Positions 11,801 through 25,727 of a DNA stretch of 64,000 nt are shown here, piece by piece; the stretch's first letter is position 1; the number at the start of each line of letters is the position of its first letter. This DNA is from Rhyacichthys aspro (taxonomy: Eukaryota > Chordata > Actinopteri > Gobiiformes > Rhyacichthyidae): assembly GCA_036850595.1 (NCBI GenBank), contig CM072152.1, positions 21,155,179-21,219,178 of the forward strand. Reading direction: 5' to 3'. The notes beneath the pieces are model-generated. The model worked only from the letters and a program-made list of their open reading frames with translations. It was not told the origin of the DNA and searched no databases. The translations under genes and the position numbers were made by a program.

Positions 11801-13098
11801 AGTTGAGAAAGTTCCTCTGTGGATTTTACGATGTATAGCATGTTATTTGAATTTATGATGGAAAATAAGGTAGTTGAATGAACTTTGCACATACCAAAAC
11901 CCATTCTCTCAATGCAATAGGAAATTAAAAAGAAAACTATCAGTGAATTATTTCTGGAAGGTCTGAGCAGTGTCATAATAACTGGAATAACTGGGGTCTA
12001 TTATAAAAAGCTTGTCCTGGGAACAGGGGAATCAGCATGGGCCAAGATGAGCAGTACTACACTGAATGTCCCTTTCTTACTGTGGAAATGGAAGAGGAGA
12101 CAAGAGACAGTATGAAAATAGATGAGAAGTGGATGAGTGAGAATAACAATGGTGACGTAGACAGTTTGGGCCAATCCCCAACCAGCCTTTGTCAGAGCTA
12201 TTACCCGCAGGTAGGAATAAAATGGAAAACGAAGGAGACAATGCTGGAAACGGAGAAAAAAGAGAGTTGGTAGAAGGATTGCCTCACTCCCAGGTGAGCT
12301 GTGCGGCTGTGTTCTGACACTCGGTTATGAAGGGAATGATGAAGGGTGGAGGAGGCATGAGAGCGGGGCGGGGGGGAGCGGAGGAGACGTGCTTCATAGG
12401 AGAAGATAATGCTGAGTGTGGTGCACTTTTTGACAAACGCTTTTGACACAGAAACCGCAATGCTTTTAATCTTGACAAACATGTTTTTATTGTGTGCAAC
12501 AGCGTCAGAGGTGCCCAGCAGCTGCTTAGTGGAAAAGACAGGTGAATGAGGGCATCAGGGGCCTCATTAGCATAGTATTAAAGTCAAAAACACAGTGGAT
12601 GGCTAACAAAGTTTCTGTTGTTAAAGAGGTGATAAAAGGGGATTACACCAATGCAAACCAGTCAGATGAATGTTCTGTTCAACTTTTTTCGTTTTGTTTT
12701 GCAAATAGCCTGGTACATTTGCAGCAACAAATTATGTGAGTTATGTTTTCTGTCTGTGTAAGCTGGTCATAAAAGGGTTTTATTTTGACAGACAGGACGC
12801 ATTTGACACCAGGACATTGAAATGAAACACTGGAGTTTACAATAAAGGACAGGGTTTGCATTACAGTTCATTTCGGACATAGAATTAAAGCAAGGAAGTG
12901 TTTATGTCATTAATACGGCATTTATATTAAAGTGTTTGAACATGTTTAGTCTTTTACTTTTGCAGACTTTTTCTCATAAAAAAAAAAAAATCTTCTATAA
13001 CTATGGGTTGTTTTTGCTCAAACACAACCATAAATCTCTGTATATTGTTACAACATCATTCTTCAAAACCCCTTCTCTGATAAAAATGATCAGTCAAA

Positions 13099-13215
13099 AC
13101 TAGAGCTCGACAATGTATCGCAAATTCATCTTTGTCACTATAAAAAAAAACAAAAAAAACCCACACACACACATTATTTGTATCACAGAAATCTGCTTGC
13201 ATGGCAATAATGTCT
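13099..13215. repeat. Degenerate interspersed repeat fragment
   Basis: GAGCTCGACAATGTATCGC, followed by A-rich and CA-rich stretches, then ATGGCAATAATGTC. The opening resembles the GGCTGCACGATATATCGC type of fish repeat. Weak similarity judged by eye. Confidence 0.35.
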
Positions 13216-15989
13216 TCCATCGGACAGGGATTCAGCTTGTTTAATGTCAAAATTGTATATTCAGAACCTTAAATCAAAAAATGTGTTGTAACCAAAGTTA
13301 AAAAAAAAAGTTCAAAAAGTCCCAGTTCCGTCCTATATTTAGTTCATGTTTAGTCTTTTTTCAGATTTGATTAGACCCAGTTCTGACCAGTGGAAGATAG
13401 CCCAGAGCCTTGTATTTCTTCATGAATTTTAATTTAATTGTAATTTTTCACAAGGGGTATCCATGTTACTGTTCATGAATTTATTAAAATATTCAACATA
13501 GTAAATGTAAATGTGCTGATTATTTATTTTGTCTTGAAACACTGAGGTTCTTTTGTTGTGGTTTGTGTATGGAAATGTTCAATATAAATGATTTGGGAGA
13601 CTGTTGCAGAATAAATGAGTGTATAGTAAATTCAGTGAAAGCGGGAGTTGTTGAGTGACTCTGGGAGTGGTGCAGAATGTGATGGCGCATCCCTGTTCGA
13701 GCCTGATTGGAATTAATTCCTGCTTCCTCAGCAGGATCCGAACCATGGGCTTTTCTGCCCACAGTGCTCTCTAAAACTGAATAGGTGTGTGCTTGTGTGT
13801 GTCTGAATGAATGAGAGACGGAAAGAGTGAAGGGCTATGGAAACAGATCGAAGATGTACACTTTAAAAAGAAGATGCATGAGGCGGGAGTGCTATTATAA
13901 CTACTTATGAGAGATGAACACACAGAGCATGCTCAGTCAGTGTTAGTTAATGTAATCTTAATGATCGCGACCCTTCCACTCTGGCTGCTCCACCTTGTTC
14001 AACCCTGTCACACCCCACTCAAATTACCCACTAAATGAGTGTGCACTTCATGTTTAAAACATTGTTGTGGAGCACCAGTCCTAATGAGCTAACAACTACT
14101 GCTTAGTCAAGCATTCCCCGTGCTCTGTCATCGTTCCTTTTGTGTCCACTCTACCCTTGTTGAACACCAGCACAGCCTAGCTCTCTGTCTTTTATTCCCT
14201 TCCATTTGACATGTCGGTGATAAGGTCAAAAGTACAGTGACAAAAACTGCAAGAAATGAAAGGGAAGCCGAACACAGAGGAGTTGCTGACACATGTCACT
14301 CACAGGCGGCCATGCTTTTAAATGTAAATGTGATGGGACTGACAGGAAGCTCATACTCAGGGGAAACATGCTTCTTATTGGAACTGAATTTATATAAAAA
14401 GGCTGTTCTCAACTTAAATCAGATACAGACCTGATAATTAATTTTTACCACAAAGAAGCAGTCCTAAAAAGGGCCACACAGTTTCTAATGAAGCGCCCGT
14501 ATACCAGCTCGGTTGCTGTCGTCAGAGGATCTTATATTTGTGCTCATTCAGCCTCTTCAGGTAATGCCATATGAGCACTTCAATCACTGCAGACTGACTT
14601 TCTGTTGCCCTTTCTATATAAACTATATAAACTTTTTTTTACATCCTTAACAGTTAATGCAGATGCTCTGTTAATGTGTCAAGAGGTTCAAAAATGGCTC
14701 TTAATAATAATAACTCCTTTGATAAAAAACAACAAAAAAATCAACTGATACTGGTATTGTCATCTCAGTCTCAGTGAGTACTTGAGTTTAAGTACCCTCA
14801 CTCGCTCTAGAAGTGCTGTTGGTGCATCAGGCTTTTACTATTAGTGTGGTATATGTCACTTTCATGACATAGACATTATTATTCCATTTATATTTGAGAT
14901 ATTTGAAGTACGCACAACCTTTTTGAGAGAAAATTGTTCTGTTTCATGGGTGCATTGTGGGACACTGCTACATTTTTCCACAATGAACTCAAAACCTCAA
15001 TGCAGTAAATCATAGCCAGTAAATTGCAAGCCATACTTTTCCCAATGTGAACCCAGATCAAAATCTCTCAGAATGAGCTATCTGTATTGAATTTTGGCAC
15101 AGGCCTTGTTCCTTTAAATAGAAATACGTTTTCTGCAGGTTGCAAACATTAGCTACGCTGCGGGAATGCTCACTGTGTTGTTTTATGGCCAACACAGCGC
15201 ACTGCTTCAGAAAACCTAGTGTCATAATAGTAAGAAAGTAATCAGGAGTCTGCTGCCTAAAGCGTATTTATATACTTATCACTCCTGTCATGTCTCCCAA
15301 TGCACTCCTTTGTCATAGTTTTCCTGCCTCCGCTCTTAATCCCTTCTGTCTGTTGCAATGTTTGTCTGTCTCCATGCTTCAAATCTGCGACCAAAAATAC
15401 ATTTGCTTTTTCAAGGTTGGTTAACTTTACAAAAAAAAGCGAGGACATATGAAACAGAAGTGGCAAAGAAAATGATGAAGTGTGAGAGTCTAAGCTCTAG
15501 GTTATCCTGATGAAATGTGTAGCTAATGAAATTCAAGCCCTAAATCAAATTTGTAGAGCATGAGTGATTAAATTTTGCTTTGAGCAGCATGTCTTGTTGT
15601 TGGGACACTGCAGAGAACATAGATGGAGTCACTCTGCTCAACAATAGCTGTTTGTCTTTTTCATAACAAAGAGCACACAAATGTTATACAGAGCATACAG
15701 AGAAAAACACCAGGTCATTACTCACCAAACAATCTTTTAACTGGAAAATGGTATGTTTTCTATCCATTCACAATAACAAGTAAAAAAAGACTATGAGCTG
15801 TGATCTTTGACAGTATTAGATACCCTCAAAAATGCTCTTAAAGGCAGGGTATTAATTCCCCTTCTCACAGACCTTACTGCTTGACCTTGTGGACATTTAC
15901 GGTAGCCCTGCAGGGACATACTGTCAAAGAATCTAGAAGAAAGAAAGTTCAAATTTAAAAATCAGTGCGGTTTATAAATGTGTGTGTGT

Positions 15990-16110
15990 TCAAACAGAAA
16001 TATGGAGGTGCTTTTTTCCTCCAGCAGTGCTCAGTTTGTCCACTATATTCAGCTGTAGAAACACAACCAGGAAGAAATGAACCTCCTACTGGATTCGGAG
16101 TACGTTTCTA
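15990..16110 (+). repeat. Partial copy of CTCAGTTTGTC interspersed repeat
   Basis: Contains CTCCAGCAGTGCTCAGTTTG, which aligns with CTCCAGTAGTGCTCAGTTTG in the intron 4 copy (near 31524) and, more weakly, with a stretch near 60660 in intron 9. Three dispersed copies in one gene support a repeat family. Confidence 0.5.
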
Positions 16111-18028
16111 AGACAAATGCAAGTGTTATTTTAAGGTAGTTTATGGAAGCTTAGTGTGGCTAAGACTGATGTGTTTCCAATCTTTGCAATTATTTGAAGA
16201 TTTTATGTTGGTACTTGATATTGATACTCTTCCCAATACCATACTGTACCATAACTGATTTTATAAAGCACAAACTCCAAAATTACACTGCTGTAATATC
16301 ATTGGTTGACAGCGACAGAATTGACGAAGAGAATATAATATTGTTCTGCTGAAAGTTATTCTGAGATAAACTGGTTATCTGTTGTTTCACTCCGAGTACA
16401 ACTATGATCAGCAGCTTGAGAAAACTGATGCATATATTGTTGCTCGCTCAAAGAAACTCATTCATCTTTGTGCAAAGACGAATAAATTTTACTCACATGC
16501 GAGAAAAATGAATCCTCCATCTGCCTGCTATTTGTTTTTCCTCCTTTTCATGATGCTACTGTACGCTGCTAGATTCAGTGTTTACAATGCCATTTATCTG
16601 TTTCTCTTCACAAATGCAAAATAAAGATACACCTAAAATGTATGCCATATGAAAGACATTGTCTATTTTTTGCCTCTGCTTTGACCCACAAATCTATGGT
16701 AGATTTACATTTCTAAAGGTGCATCATGAGAGATTATTTTATTTAGTTGTGTGCACCAAAGGCTATGCTTTACGTGGCTTTGGTGCACTCTATATTCAAC
16801 TCCTGTAAAATTAGATAAAGATAAATTATATTGTGGAATCAGAAAGTGTGCATTCATAAGCCAGTTTGATTAATGGTGGCTTGCTTACTTTCCAACAGGT
16901 CATCATTCTCTTTATGGCTCTCCATCCCCTGTATTTTATGAATAAAAATGAAAGCTGTATTAATGTATATTGTTTAAATAGTGTTGGTGTATGTAGCATT
17001 TCCTCCAACATCCACTTGTGATCTGAATCTGAAGGATAGTTTGTGTTTTGAAGAGCTGTGTGAAGTAATTGTAAATACTTAATGTGTTAGCTCTTCTATA
17101 TGTCCAGATGTCTTCTTTTTAACCACTTTTTATTATATAATGAGCTGTATGCAGGCCAGATAAAAGCACATTGACATCTTTGTTACACAGTCTTTCCTTG
17201 ACCAGACTATGTGCTGCATTCAATTGTTTACATACCTGTGAATAAGTGGGAGGTGTTGCATCTTGGAGTCAGCAGTGCTACAAGTGTATATGACTTCTTT
17301 CTAGCATTGGGAGGAAAGATGGGGGCAGAAGTGCCACGGTTCCTCAAGGTGTAGCCAAATCTAGACCTTTTGTCCGGCTTTTTTACAAAGGAGATGTAGC
17401 TCCATGTAAAGTTCAGATCAGGTTTATCTATAATTTACCAGGGCCTCTAAAGTTACAGAAGAGTTAGGGTATGTTTTTTGCGATATATAATTTGGCTCCT
17501 ACACAGTTATGCGCTGAATATACTTAGACACACTGCAGGAGCATAATTGGCAGTTGCATAGTGGCACCACAAGCTAATACTTATGCTCCACATGCACAGC
17601 TAATATTGAGGTAATAAAGACAGGCCTTTTCCAATTTGAAATCAGTATTACACCGTGTTACAACATGCATACTAAGACATCCATCACTCTAAGTCCTTAT
17701 GCCAGCTGGCTTCCAAAGCAGCATTTGCAGAGTTTTAAACCATTTAGTCACAGAGCCAGCCGTCCACTCCTAACACTCAAAGGTGAGGTGACAACAAGGA
17801 TGGAGGGACCGTGGGTAAAGTGCAGCTCGAGCAACGTTAGAACAGATGAGGGTATATTTAACTTGACTACGACCTAGATTTAATTAGAAAGGTTTAACTC
17901 CACTGTCAACAACAATCATACTCAAATTAGCATTGGTTTTATAACATGGACCTTGTAAATTTCAGCACAAGCCCCGACACACAATGAGGATTTTTATAGC
18001 AAAGGGCGCTTCATCCGACCATTCGTTT

Positions 18029-18100
18029 ATTATCCATCCATTTTCATTTGCTTATTCAGTCACAGAGGCTGATTGATTCCCAGTGTGGTTAAGTTTAGTA
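18029..18100 (-). mobile_element. SINE 3'-tail fragment, minus strand
   Basis: TATCCATCCATTTTCATTTG and the following bases are the reverse complement of the fish SINE 3' end that also closes the 9976-10297 copy (GAAAATGAATGAA type). Only the tail is preserved. Confidence 0.5.
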
Positions 18101-19132
18101 GACATTAAGATCATTTTTGGTGAAAGGACAGTGTATAGCAATGGCTAGAATCTAAATGGTCACAGTCTTGAGCTCAATTGTAAATCAATCATTAAAATCA
18201 GCAGGGGACTGTCAGTTCAAGCCAGTGGGTATAAAAAAAAAAAAAAAATCAAGAACACACATGGATAGGGGCTTCAAATTCAACTCTTACTTTGTTAAAC
18301 TAAATAGAATCAGCAGGTCTTGATTACTTGTTTAAAAATGAAAACTAATAAAATAGTCAAGTGTTTCTGTTTTGTAGAAGTTCAATCAATTCTTATGGTT
18401 TGTTTGCAGCAATATCGACCTCATGTTGAATTCAAAGCTGAAGATTGCATGAACCAAAGTCACACACAGAACTTTCAGATATTTCCTTTTGACTTTTTCA
18501 TTTGTTGCCTGCAGGTAGAGAATAAGAAAAGGGGCCCACCAGTACATTTCTGGATATTTATTACTTTTTTCTATATTTACTTCTCCACTGTGTGTGACCT
18601 GAGCACCAGAAGGCATGCTACTCCAGGCAGTTACCTATAACGACTATATAAAGCCTATGCCTTTATCCAGACATAGGCTTTTGGCTGCTGCTGAATCACT
18701 CTGGGGTCAAAGGATTTCACAGAGCTAATGTTATGATTGATGTTGTTCCATTAGAAGGGACCTTGGGAACATAGAGAGGAATGACATAACATCTGTGTCA
18801 CAGCCCCTAACCTCTGCCTGGCCAGTTAGAGGATGCAGCGAAAAACAGACAATGGCTTAGTCATTACTAGAGTGGAGTATCACTGTGTTGTGTGAGGGGA
18901 GTTGGACTGTTTATTACAGACAGACACCATGCCAGGTCTAAAAATAACCAAACAGCTGCAGTATATAAACCAATATGTGTTGAGGTCATAGGTTAATAAG
19001 ACTGACAGCCTTCACAGTGTAACTTAGCAAAGGTTAGAAATGTGTGTGTTACTACTCTGTGTATTTCTGCATTACAAATTCAATCCATTCATAATGCACG
19101 TTCAAGGACTGTGGTTAAAATAGCACACTGAG

Positions 19133-19321
19133 GGGTGCCTCGGTGGCTCACCTGGTGGAGCGCGTACCTCATACTCGAGCGACTCAGGTTCAGTTCCAGG
19201 TCATGTGCTCCTTCTCATCCCTCGCTCCCTCACACTGTTCTCTGTCTGTCTACACTGTGTCTTTGAAATAAGGCCCATAGAGGTTACAAAGTCATCTTAA
19301 AAAAACACAAAAAACTGATAC
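19133..19321 (+). mobile_element. tRNA-derived SINE with 7-bp target-site duplication
   Basis: The head has an A-box-like TGGCTCACCTGGTGGAGCGC (from 19144) and a B-box-like GGTTCAGTTCC (19188-19198), as in a tRNA gene. A body with CTCCCTCACACTGTTCTCTG and a tail TGAAATAAGGCCCAT follow, ending in an A-rich stretch. The 7-bp CACTGAG occurs directly on both sides (19126-19132 and 19322-19328), which fits reverse-transcription-based insertion. It is not a functional tRNA: there is no closed acceptor stem. This looks younger than the intron 1 SINE. Confidence 0.8.
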
Positions 19322-20714
19322 CACTGAGTTTTGTTTTTAAGTTGTTTCTTTACCTTTTCTGTTTGTTTCTTGTTTATACTCTTCTATCTAGTTTGCATGC
19401 ATGCAAAAATTCCCAAGTTGTTTTGAAATTTCACCACATGGAAATGACACTAATAATTATACACATCTTGTTGCTGTTGTTCACTGATGTTGCCCCCAAG
19501 CTCTCAGACTGCAGTGATCACAATTAGGACAGTCCAGGCCTGCAGTGCTGTAGCAGTGGGGACATTTGAAGCAGCTGTGAAGTATTACACAAGAGAGGCC
19601 AGTGTGACAAAGCAGGGGTGACTTACAATCAATACGTCCTACTAACCACTTTTATGTATATGACCAGTAACGCCACATTATACGCTCTACCACAGTGCTC
19701 GACATAATTGATTTTTGGCTGATCTGTTTGTGCGGTCATACTGTGGTGTTTATTTACAGCAGAGGTCAACAGAGAACGGGGATTAGTATCTGAGAAAAGC
19801 ATTCACTCAGAGCAATGTGGCGTATTCACCAATATCTTGTTTTTTTTTTTTTCATGTTTTCTCCAAAGAAATCTTCGGATGTACCTCCTGTAATTAGTAC
19901 AATTATGAAGCCTAGAATAACAACTTAATTATCACAGGTGTATCTTAGGATGACTTCAGAGTGTAAGGGTGCATTAAGCTCTATTTCCAGCATGGTTTTG
20001 ATTCTGTCACAAATTCCCCGAGCTAGATGGATTTTTTTTTGTGTCAGTCCTTCCTAAATGAAGTGGACTTAAAGAAGAACACATGCTATCAAAGACTGGC
20101 TTTCACTGTGGCCCAGATCTACTTTGAAAAGCTGGTCTTCCACACGACTTTGTGTGTGACCTGTTAACCTGATCAGAAACATAGCTTTTGTCCTGTGTAC
20201 AAGGAATTGGACTACAACCTCAGGTACTATAAGAACTATATTTAATTATATTTATTGTCATTCCATTGAAATATATTTCCACAGAAAGGCACATGATGGT
20301 TGTTTTAGACCCAAGACATAAACTAGTCCTCTGCTTTTTGTGCTGATGACACGCCACCAATTAAGAAGAGGTTTAACATGCCATACCGCGCTGACTTTTA
20401 CATCTATACAAAACGAATCATAACCCATTCTGTTAAAGTTCAAAGGCTAACAAAGTCTAGATTTATATCCTTGGAGAGAGGAGATGAAAAATAGACCAAA
20501 ACCCTTGTAGAGATCTTGTCGAGGATCAATGTAAGCAGGCCATTGGCTTTTACGACACAGCAGATTTTTCATCCCTTTAAACTTCATTCCCCTCGTGCTC
20601 ATTCTCTTCCCTCCTCTCTCTCCTGGGGCATTTATATGGACGAGACAGGGATGAATCACATTGGGAGCAGTGAAGAAATAACTTTTCATGTGAAAACACC
20701 TCAGCTTTTATAGC

Positions 20715-20990
20715 TTTACTAAATGATCCATAATGCAGGCGGGAAGCACTCAGTCCCTCAGATTAAGGCGGGTTGAAGCAGAGAAGATGCGGCCGTTAGA
20801 CCCCTCCGCTGAAGCCCGTAGCAGTGCAGCCACAGCCGAGATAGGCACAAATCTCTTTTACGAGGCTGCCTCTTAAATAGCTGTCAGTCTAGTGTCTCAC
20901 ATGTGGCGCGCTCCTCGGCTCCCCTCGCAGTAATTGAACCATCTCTTCCAGAGTGCTCAAATGGTGTGGGAGGCCATTCCGACAGCCTGT
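20715..20990. promoter_or_regulatory. Candidate conserved non-coding element in intron 2
   Basis: A GC-richer, repeat-free block (for example GATGCGGCCGTTAGACCCCT and TGTGGCGCGCTCCTCGGCTC) inside AT-rich intron, closing with CAGTAATTGAACC. It has several CpG dinucleotides, unlike its surroundings. No reading frame or splice site explains it. Regulatory function is inference. Confidence 0.25.
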
Positions 20991-23900
20991 GTTGATACCA
21001 TTAAACCCAACTAATGCATAAATCAAACAATATAGTCATTGTCAACCTCCCTCCACTTTATCCTCCACTCCCAAAAACAACCCTTACTCAATGCACTTCA
21101 GCTGCAGTAGGCACACCTTTCAAATGGCTTTACATTATCAATTGGAAAACACTGCACTCAGTTTAGTGTGGTTTAGATTATGGGCAAAAGTGGCCCAGAT
21201 TTTTCATTTCTGGCACTTTAACATTACATCTACTACATTAGATGCACAATGGGTTGAAATACTATAGAAACAGACTTGAGAAGTCTTCTTGTCAAATAAA
21301 ATCTTGTCATGGATTTTATTTGTTCTCAAAACTTAATCACTTTACAATGAATCTTAAATCTTAAAAAAACTATGCCTTAAACTCTCAAATATTTGGTCAA
21401 ATACATGTACTGTTAAGATTTATTAACTGAATTTGATCCAAGTAGAACTGGATTATGGTTTGTTTTTGAAGTGTTTTGATTTGTCCATTGTTGTCCCATG
21501 TGTTGCCACTGTTATTTGTATTGTTATTAGTTACAGCATATGTTTATGTGATATTCCACAGAGCACAGTAATATGTCAGTGAGGCAATCCTAAGTACCAG
21601 TAAACAGTATCGGAAAATGAAGTAAATAATCCACTTTCCCACTATTGTCACTGGTAGCCCGTCGGCTTAAGTGTATTAGCTGGTTTTCTCACACACCATT
21701 TAGTTTCGTAGAGAGAGCACTTTTCCCTTTAGAATAATAGAAAAGCAGCGGAACGTAATTTGTAATAAACAGATTCAACCATTCAACCTCCAATTACGTC
21801 CCTAGCCTTTTACTGTGCTCTCGGATTAAATAACAGAGTCACATCCTCATTATTGCTGCCCTGCCTTGTAACTCTGTCTAGTCATCCATGGTGAGTGCTA
21901 AACAGCTAAACAGCCAAATACTTCTTGATGACTACAACATATTAGCAAGGCCTACAGTGACAGAATTATTTGCTTATTTCATCCATCATCATTTATAATT
22001 AGGTAAACTGTGTAACTTGCTCTGACAAACTGATGAAGCATTATACTGTTATGCTGAATCGTGCTAAATAAAAGATTTGCATATTATGTAAATTCAAATG
22101 ATAAAGATTTTTCTTAATTAACTTTGGGGTTGAAACCCACTTTGGGTAAATATTTGCAGGCTGCATGAATTAGTTTCACCCTAAAGCTGGGCACACAAGT
22201 AATCACATAGAAGCTGATTATAAATGGGACCTGGCGACTCATCAGAACTTGATCCTAGGTTTGGGTTAGATGTGGTTTGGACGGGACAGAGGACACTCCA
22301 CATCAAGATCCACTGGAGTCCTGGTCTGAGACATGTTTGCATCATAAGGAAGGCTATGTTTATTTACAATCTTGCCCATCATTAACAGTTTAAGAAAAAT
22401 CCTGAGATCTTAGCATCCTGTGAAGCTACATGCATATTTAATGAATTATTTCTATTTTTGTGTACACAACAGGGCATTGTACTTATTTTACTTTTAAATG
22501 ATTATGATATTTAGTCAATTACAGAAATCTATCCACAAATGACCAAAACATTTTATCTATAACCAGAATGGCAAAAGCATGGTTCTGTCAAACTTTTCTT
22601 CTAAACAAATTTGCTCTTAGCCTCACACACCTCAGCAGTAACTCTGGTGCCAGGACGCTAACTCCTGTGTGGGTGGTTTTACGCTCCAACCCAACTGCCA
22701 ACCAAACTTCTACTTGAGAAAAACTTTGTAAACTGCCCCGAGCTGGCAATAAACTAACAGTGACTCAGATGGATTAACACTGGGGTCTATGGCTACCTCT
22801 GTGCCTCAACCTCAGGACCCAAGATGTGATTCTGTCTACGAGTGTTTGTTGACAGTCAAGCAGCAGTGTTTTGTACCAGTTGGAGGTGACTATGAGGAAA
22901 CTGGTTTACTCCAACATGCAGTAGTCGGGTTGGGAACCAATAAGAGTCTAAATGGTCTTTTCGAGGTTTTAGTGGCTCAGGAATGGCTTGAAAAGATGGA
23001 GCTGGAAAAAACTTCCTTCCACAAATGAGTCTATCCATTTTTACACTTGTCAAGCTTTATTCTCAACTTTGTGACCACTACATGCTTTTTCATTAGTGGT
23101 CAGAGCATGACCAAGTAAGAACGAAAGACTTAATGGTGTGTACAAGTCAAATGTTGGGATTGTATCTCAGTGAATTCCCAGAAATCTAAGGAATCTGCAT
23201 CGGTATTAACCATGGCAACACATATTGTAAGTAATGACTTTTTGTAGTGAAATCACCAATAGTAGGCTATGCTTTAATAAGAACCCAAGTGCCAGACTCA
23301 CCGCTGCACTTCTCTTTTTAATATAAACACAATAAAGTAACATTTGCATTTATATAGTCCTTCCAAGCCATCTGACGTGGCTGCCAGCCCATACACCGAA
23401 ACAGCTGAGCGTCAAACTGATTGTTACCTGGGGAAAATTAAGATAAGGCAGTAATCCCATAGACGAAAATGAGAAAATGACTTTGTTGGACCCTCAGCAG
23501 TAGACCCAGGTACCAGGTAGGCAGAATTAGTGAATCCCTGCGTGTAGCCAGTAATGAAAAAGCCATAGCTGTATGTTTTTAATATGATAAGGAAGATATC
23601 GGAGTCATCCTTGCCTGGGAAGCAGCGTATCATGGTCTTCTGTGGATCAGGCTGCTGTGTACTTTGGGTTGCTTGGACTGAATGTGAATTAGGTGCTTAA
23701 CCCAATCTATTTAAAATGGAGAGCTTTGAATTCAGTGGGAGTTTGTGCTTTATCAAGATTTGTCACAAATCGCACAATAGTTTTAGTGTATTGAATGCAA
23801 ACAAATATGTGGATCCTTTCTGTGTGTTTCCTCGCCTTCAGGTTCTGATAAAAGAACAACCGCTGTAGGGTCCCATGACAAAGTATTAAAGGTTACACAC

Positions 23901-24589
23901 TCACACAAGCATAACCATCCAGCTTTTGTGTGGTATGAAAATGATGCTTTATTTGTGTTATTTATTCCAGCAAAAAAATCATCATACCTTGCTTAGCAGA
24001 GACTATAATGTAGTGATGTTTTATAACAGGTTAGATTTGTGTTGGTGTATTTTCAGCTAAACTCACTTTCTAAACAACTTTTTGTTAGGCTTTTGCAGGT
24101 AAGACTTTTTTAGGCTTTAACAGAGGCTAAGGAGTTTAAATTAAGACCAGCTAAGACTACAATTTCTATATTTTTTTTCATTGTAATTATTAAATGCAGG
24201 GCTGCTCATAGGTTTATGCAAGAGATTTGCTTTATGGACTTTGCTTTATGAATTTGCAGCCTGTCATCTATTCTTACATTTCAGCCACGTTCTTATCTAT
24301 TCTTTCTGAAGCCCTGACTTTCAGAGTACTCTCTTGTTCCAGCCATGAATTGGTCTTGTTTTAGTCTGGACAAAAACTATTATAAACCTCCAGGTGAAGT
24401 TTTGCTTGGTCTAACTGCAAACAATTACTTACCAAGAAATGAGGAAGAAGGCTGTGTAGTAGTGTTAGTGATAGTATCCTGCCAGCTGTCTGTGAACACC
24501 GGGGAAACTAAGTGCTCTATAGGTGACCGCAGCAGGATAGTGATCTGAGCTGTCTGATTTAATGGCCGGGTGACTTTAATGATAATCTA

Positions 24590-24730
24590 CTGGCTTCTCC
24601 TCCCCCTTTCCCCCTGAGGAGCTCCGTCGGATGACAGGAAACAAACAGTGCTCTGACACTTCCCGCTAATTAGCATCATTAGCATATGGCCATTATGTGG
24701 CTAGACAGTAGCATGACAGGGCTCTGAGAA
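24590..24730. promoter_or_regulatory. Candidate homeodomain-type enhancer element
   Basis: Contains the palindromic homeodomain core CTAATTAG (24666-24673), followed closely by CATCATTAGCATATGG (24674-24689). This clusters homeodomain and POU-like sites plus an E-box-like CATATG. Cadherin-22 is expressed in the nervous system, so such sites are plausible, but clusters also arise by chance in AT-rich introns. Confidence 0.3.
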
Positions 24731-25727
24731 GGCTACAGCCATGACCTTTGGTGGACAACACCAGCTGTCAGTAATTACCCACTGCCTTGGCCTGAGGGAC
24801 GGAGACAAAGACTGACTCCTTGTCCTTGAGGACCTATACCACCTGAGAAGGTCTCTTATTATATACTCCACTCTTTTGTAAGTGAGAGTATTTATGGAGA
24901 CAAGGGTTGGGCACATGGAGATGCATTTAACCTAAAAAGGAAGCATCTTCAAATTTTCTAAGCTGTAGGCTGAGCTTTAACTAAAATGTGTGACTAAATC
25001 TGGAGATGCGTCTGAGTAGTTGCTGCCTGAGGCTTGTGTTTGCCAACTGTTGACAAATAATATGATAAACTGTGTTCGAAATAATGACTGCTGCTAGATT
25101 TTTAGCAGAAACAACTTTATTTTCTGCCTAAGTGCTGGTAATCACAAGTGATTGTTTGTGAGAATTCTCAAGCTTTTAATGTCCTTTGAAGGTATAAAAC
25201 TGACTTCACAACTGCGTATTACTTTCATCTTTGAGTGTAACTTTTGTGCCAGTGGAAGACAGACACCCCTCAGCTCTGTTCAGAAGATTATGTGCAAAGA
25301 AATCAGTGTTACCACTTCTTCTCTTTTGCAGATATGATCACTACTAATAGAAGTTCATCCAAATAAACACACAACACTATGAATGAAACCTCATTTCCAA
25401 CCTGACAACTAACTTTAACTATTTAGGTCATTGTCATAATAATAAAAGTAGCTATAGTTTACACAGTTGGATGCTCAAGTTCTGTGCATGTCCGAGTGAG
25501 CTGCAGGCTCTTTTGATGGCCAGTGTTAAATTGTATAGCATAAGACATTGACGGTGACAGATCCCATTATGAGTAACATTGTGACCACTGTTTGAGTGAA
25601 CGGAAGGCGTGATAATTTTTTAAAAAAAAGTGTCATTTTGAAGTAAAACATACCCCTCATTTGCTTTTTTCCTTGGTGTGTTTTGAGCTGTTTTGAAAAG
25701 TAACTGTAATATTTTTCTTTTCTACAG

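Larger units (their letters stand above)
10860..25727 (+). other. Intron 2 (14,868 bp)
   Basis: The largest intron here. Contents seen: a MITE-like inverted-repeat element (11311-11800), a degenerate GACAATGTATCGC-type repeat (about 13099-13215), one partial copy of the AGTGTGTAG...CTCAGTTTGTC repeat (15990-16110), a minus-strand SINE tail fragment (18029-18100), a 16-A run (18233-18248), a well-preserved SINE (19133-19321), and two possible regulatory blocks (20715-20990 and 24590-24730). The open frame 22789-23028 (79 codons) matches nothing I know and has no splice or promoter support. The rest looks like ordinary AT-rich intron. Confidence 0.85.

Noticed and set aside
19133..19210. Possible tRNA gene
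   Set aside because: A- and B-box-like sequences are present, but no acceptor stem pairing or standard cloverleaf, and it is followed by a SINE body and flanked by a target-site duplication.
22789..23028. 79-codon plus-strand frame with an ATG-like start in intron 2
   Set aside because: I looked for a domain or a processed gene copy and recognised none; no poly-A tail or intronless gene structure supports it.
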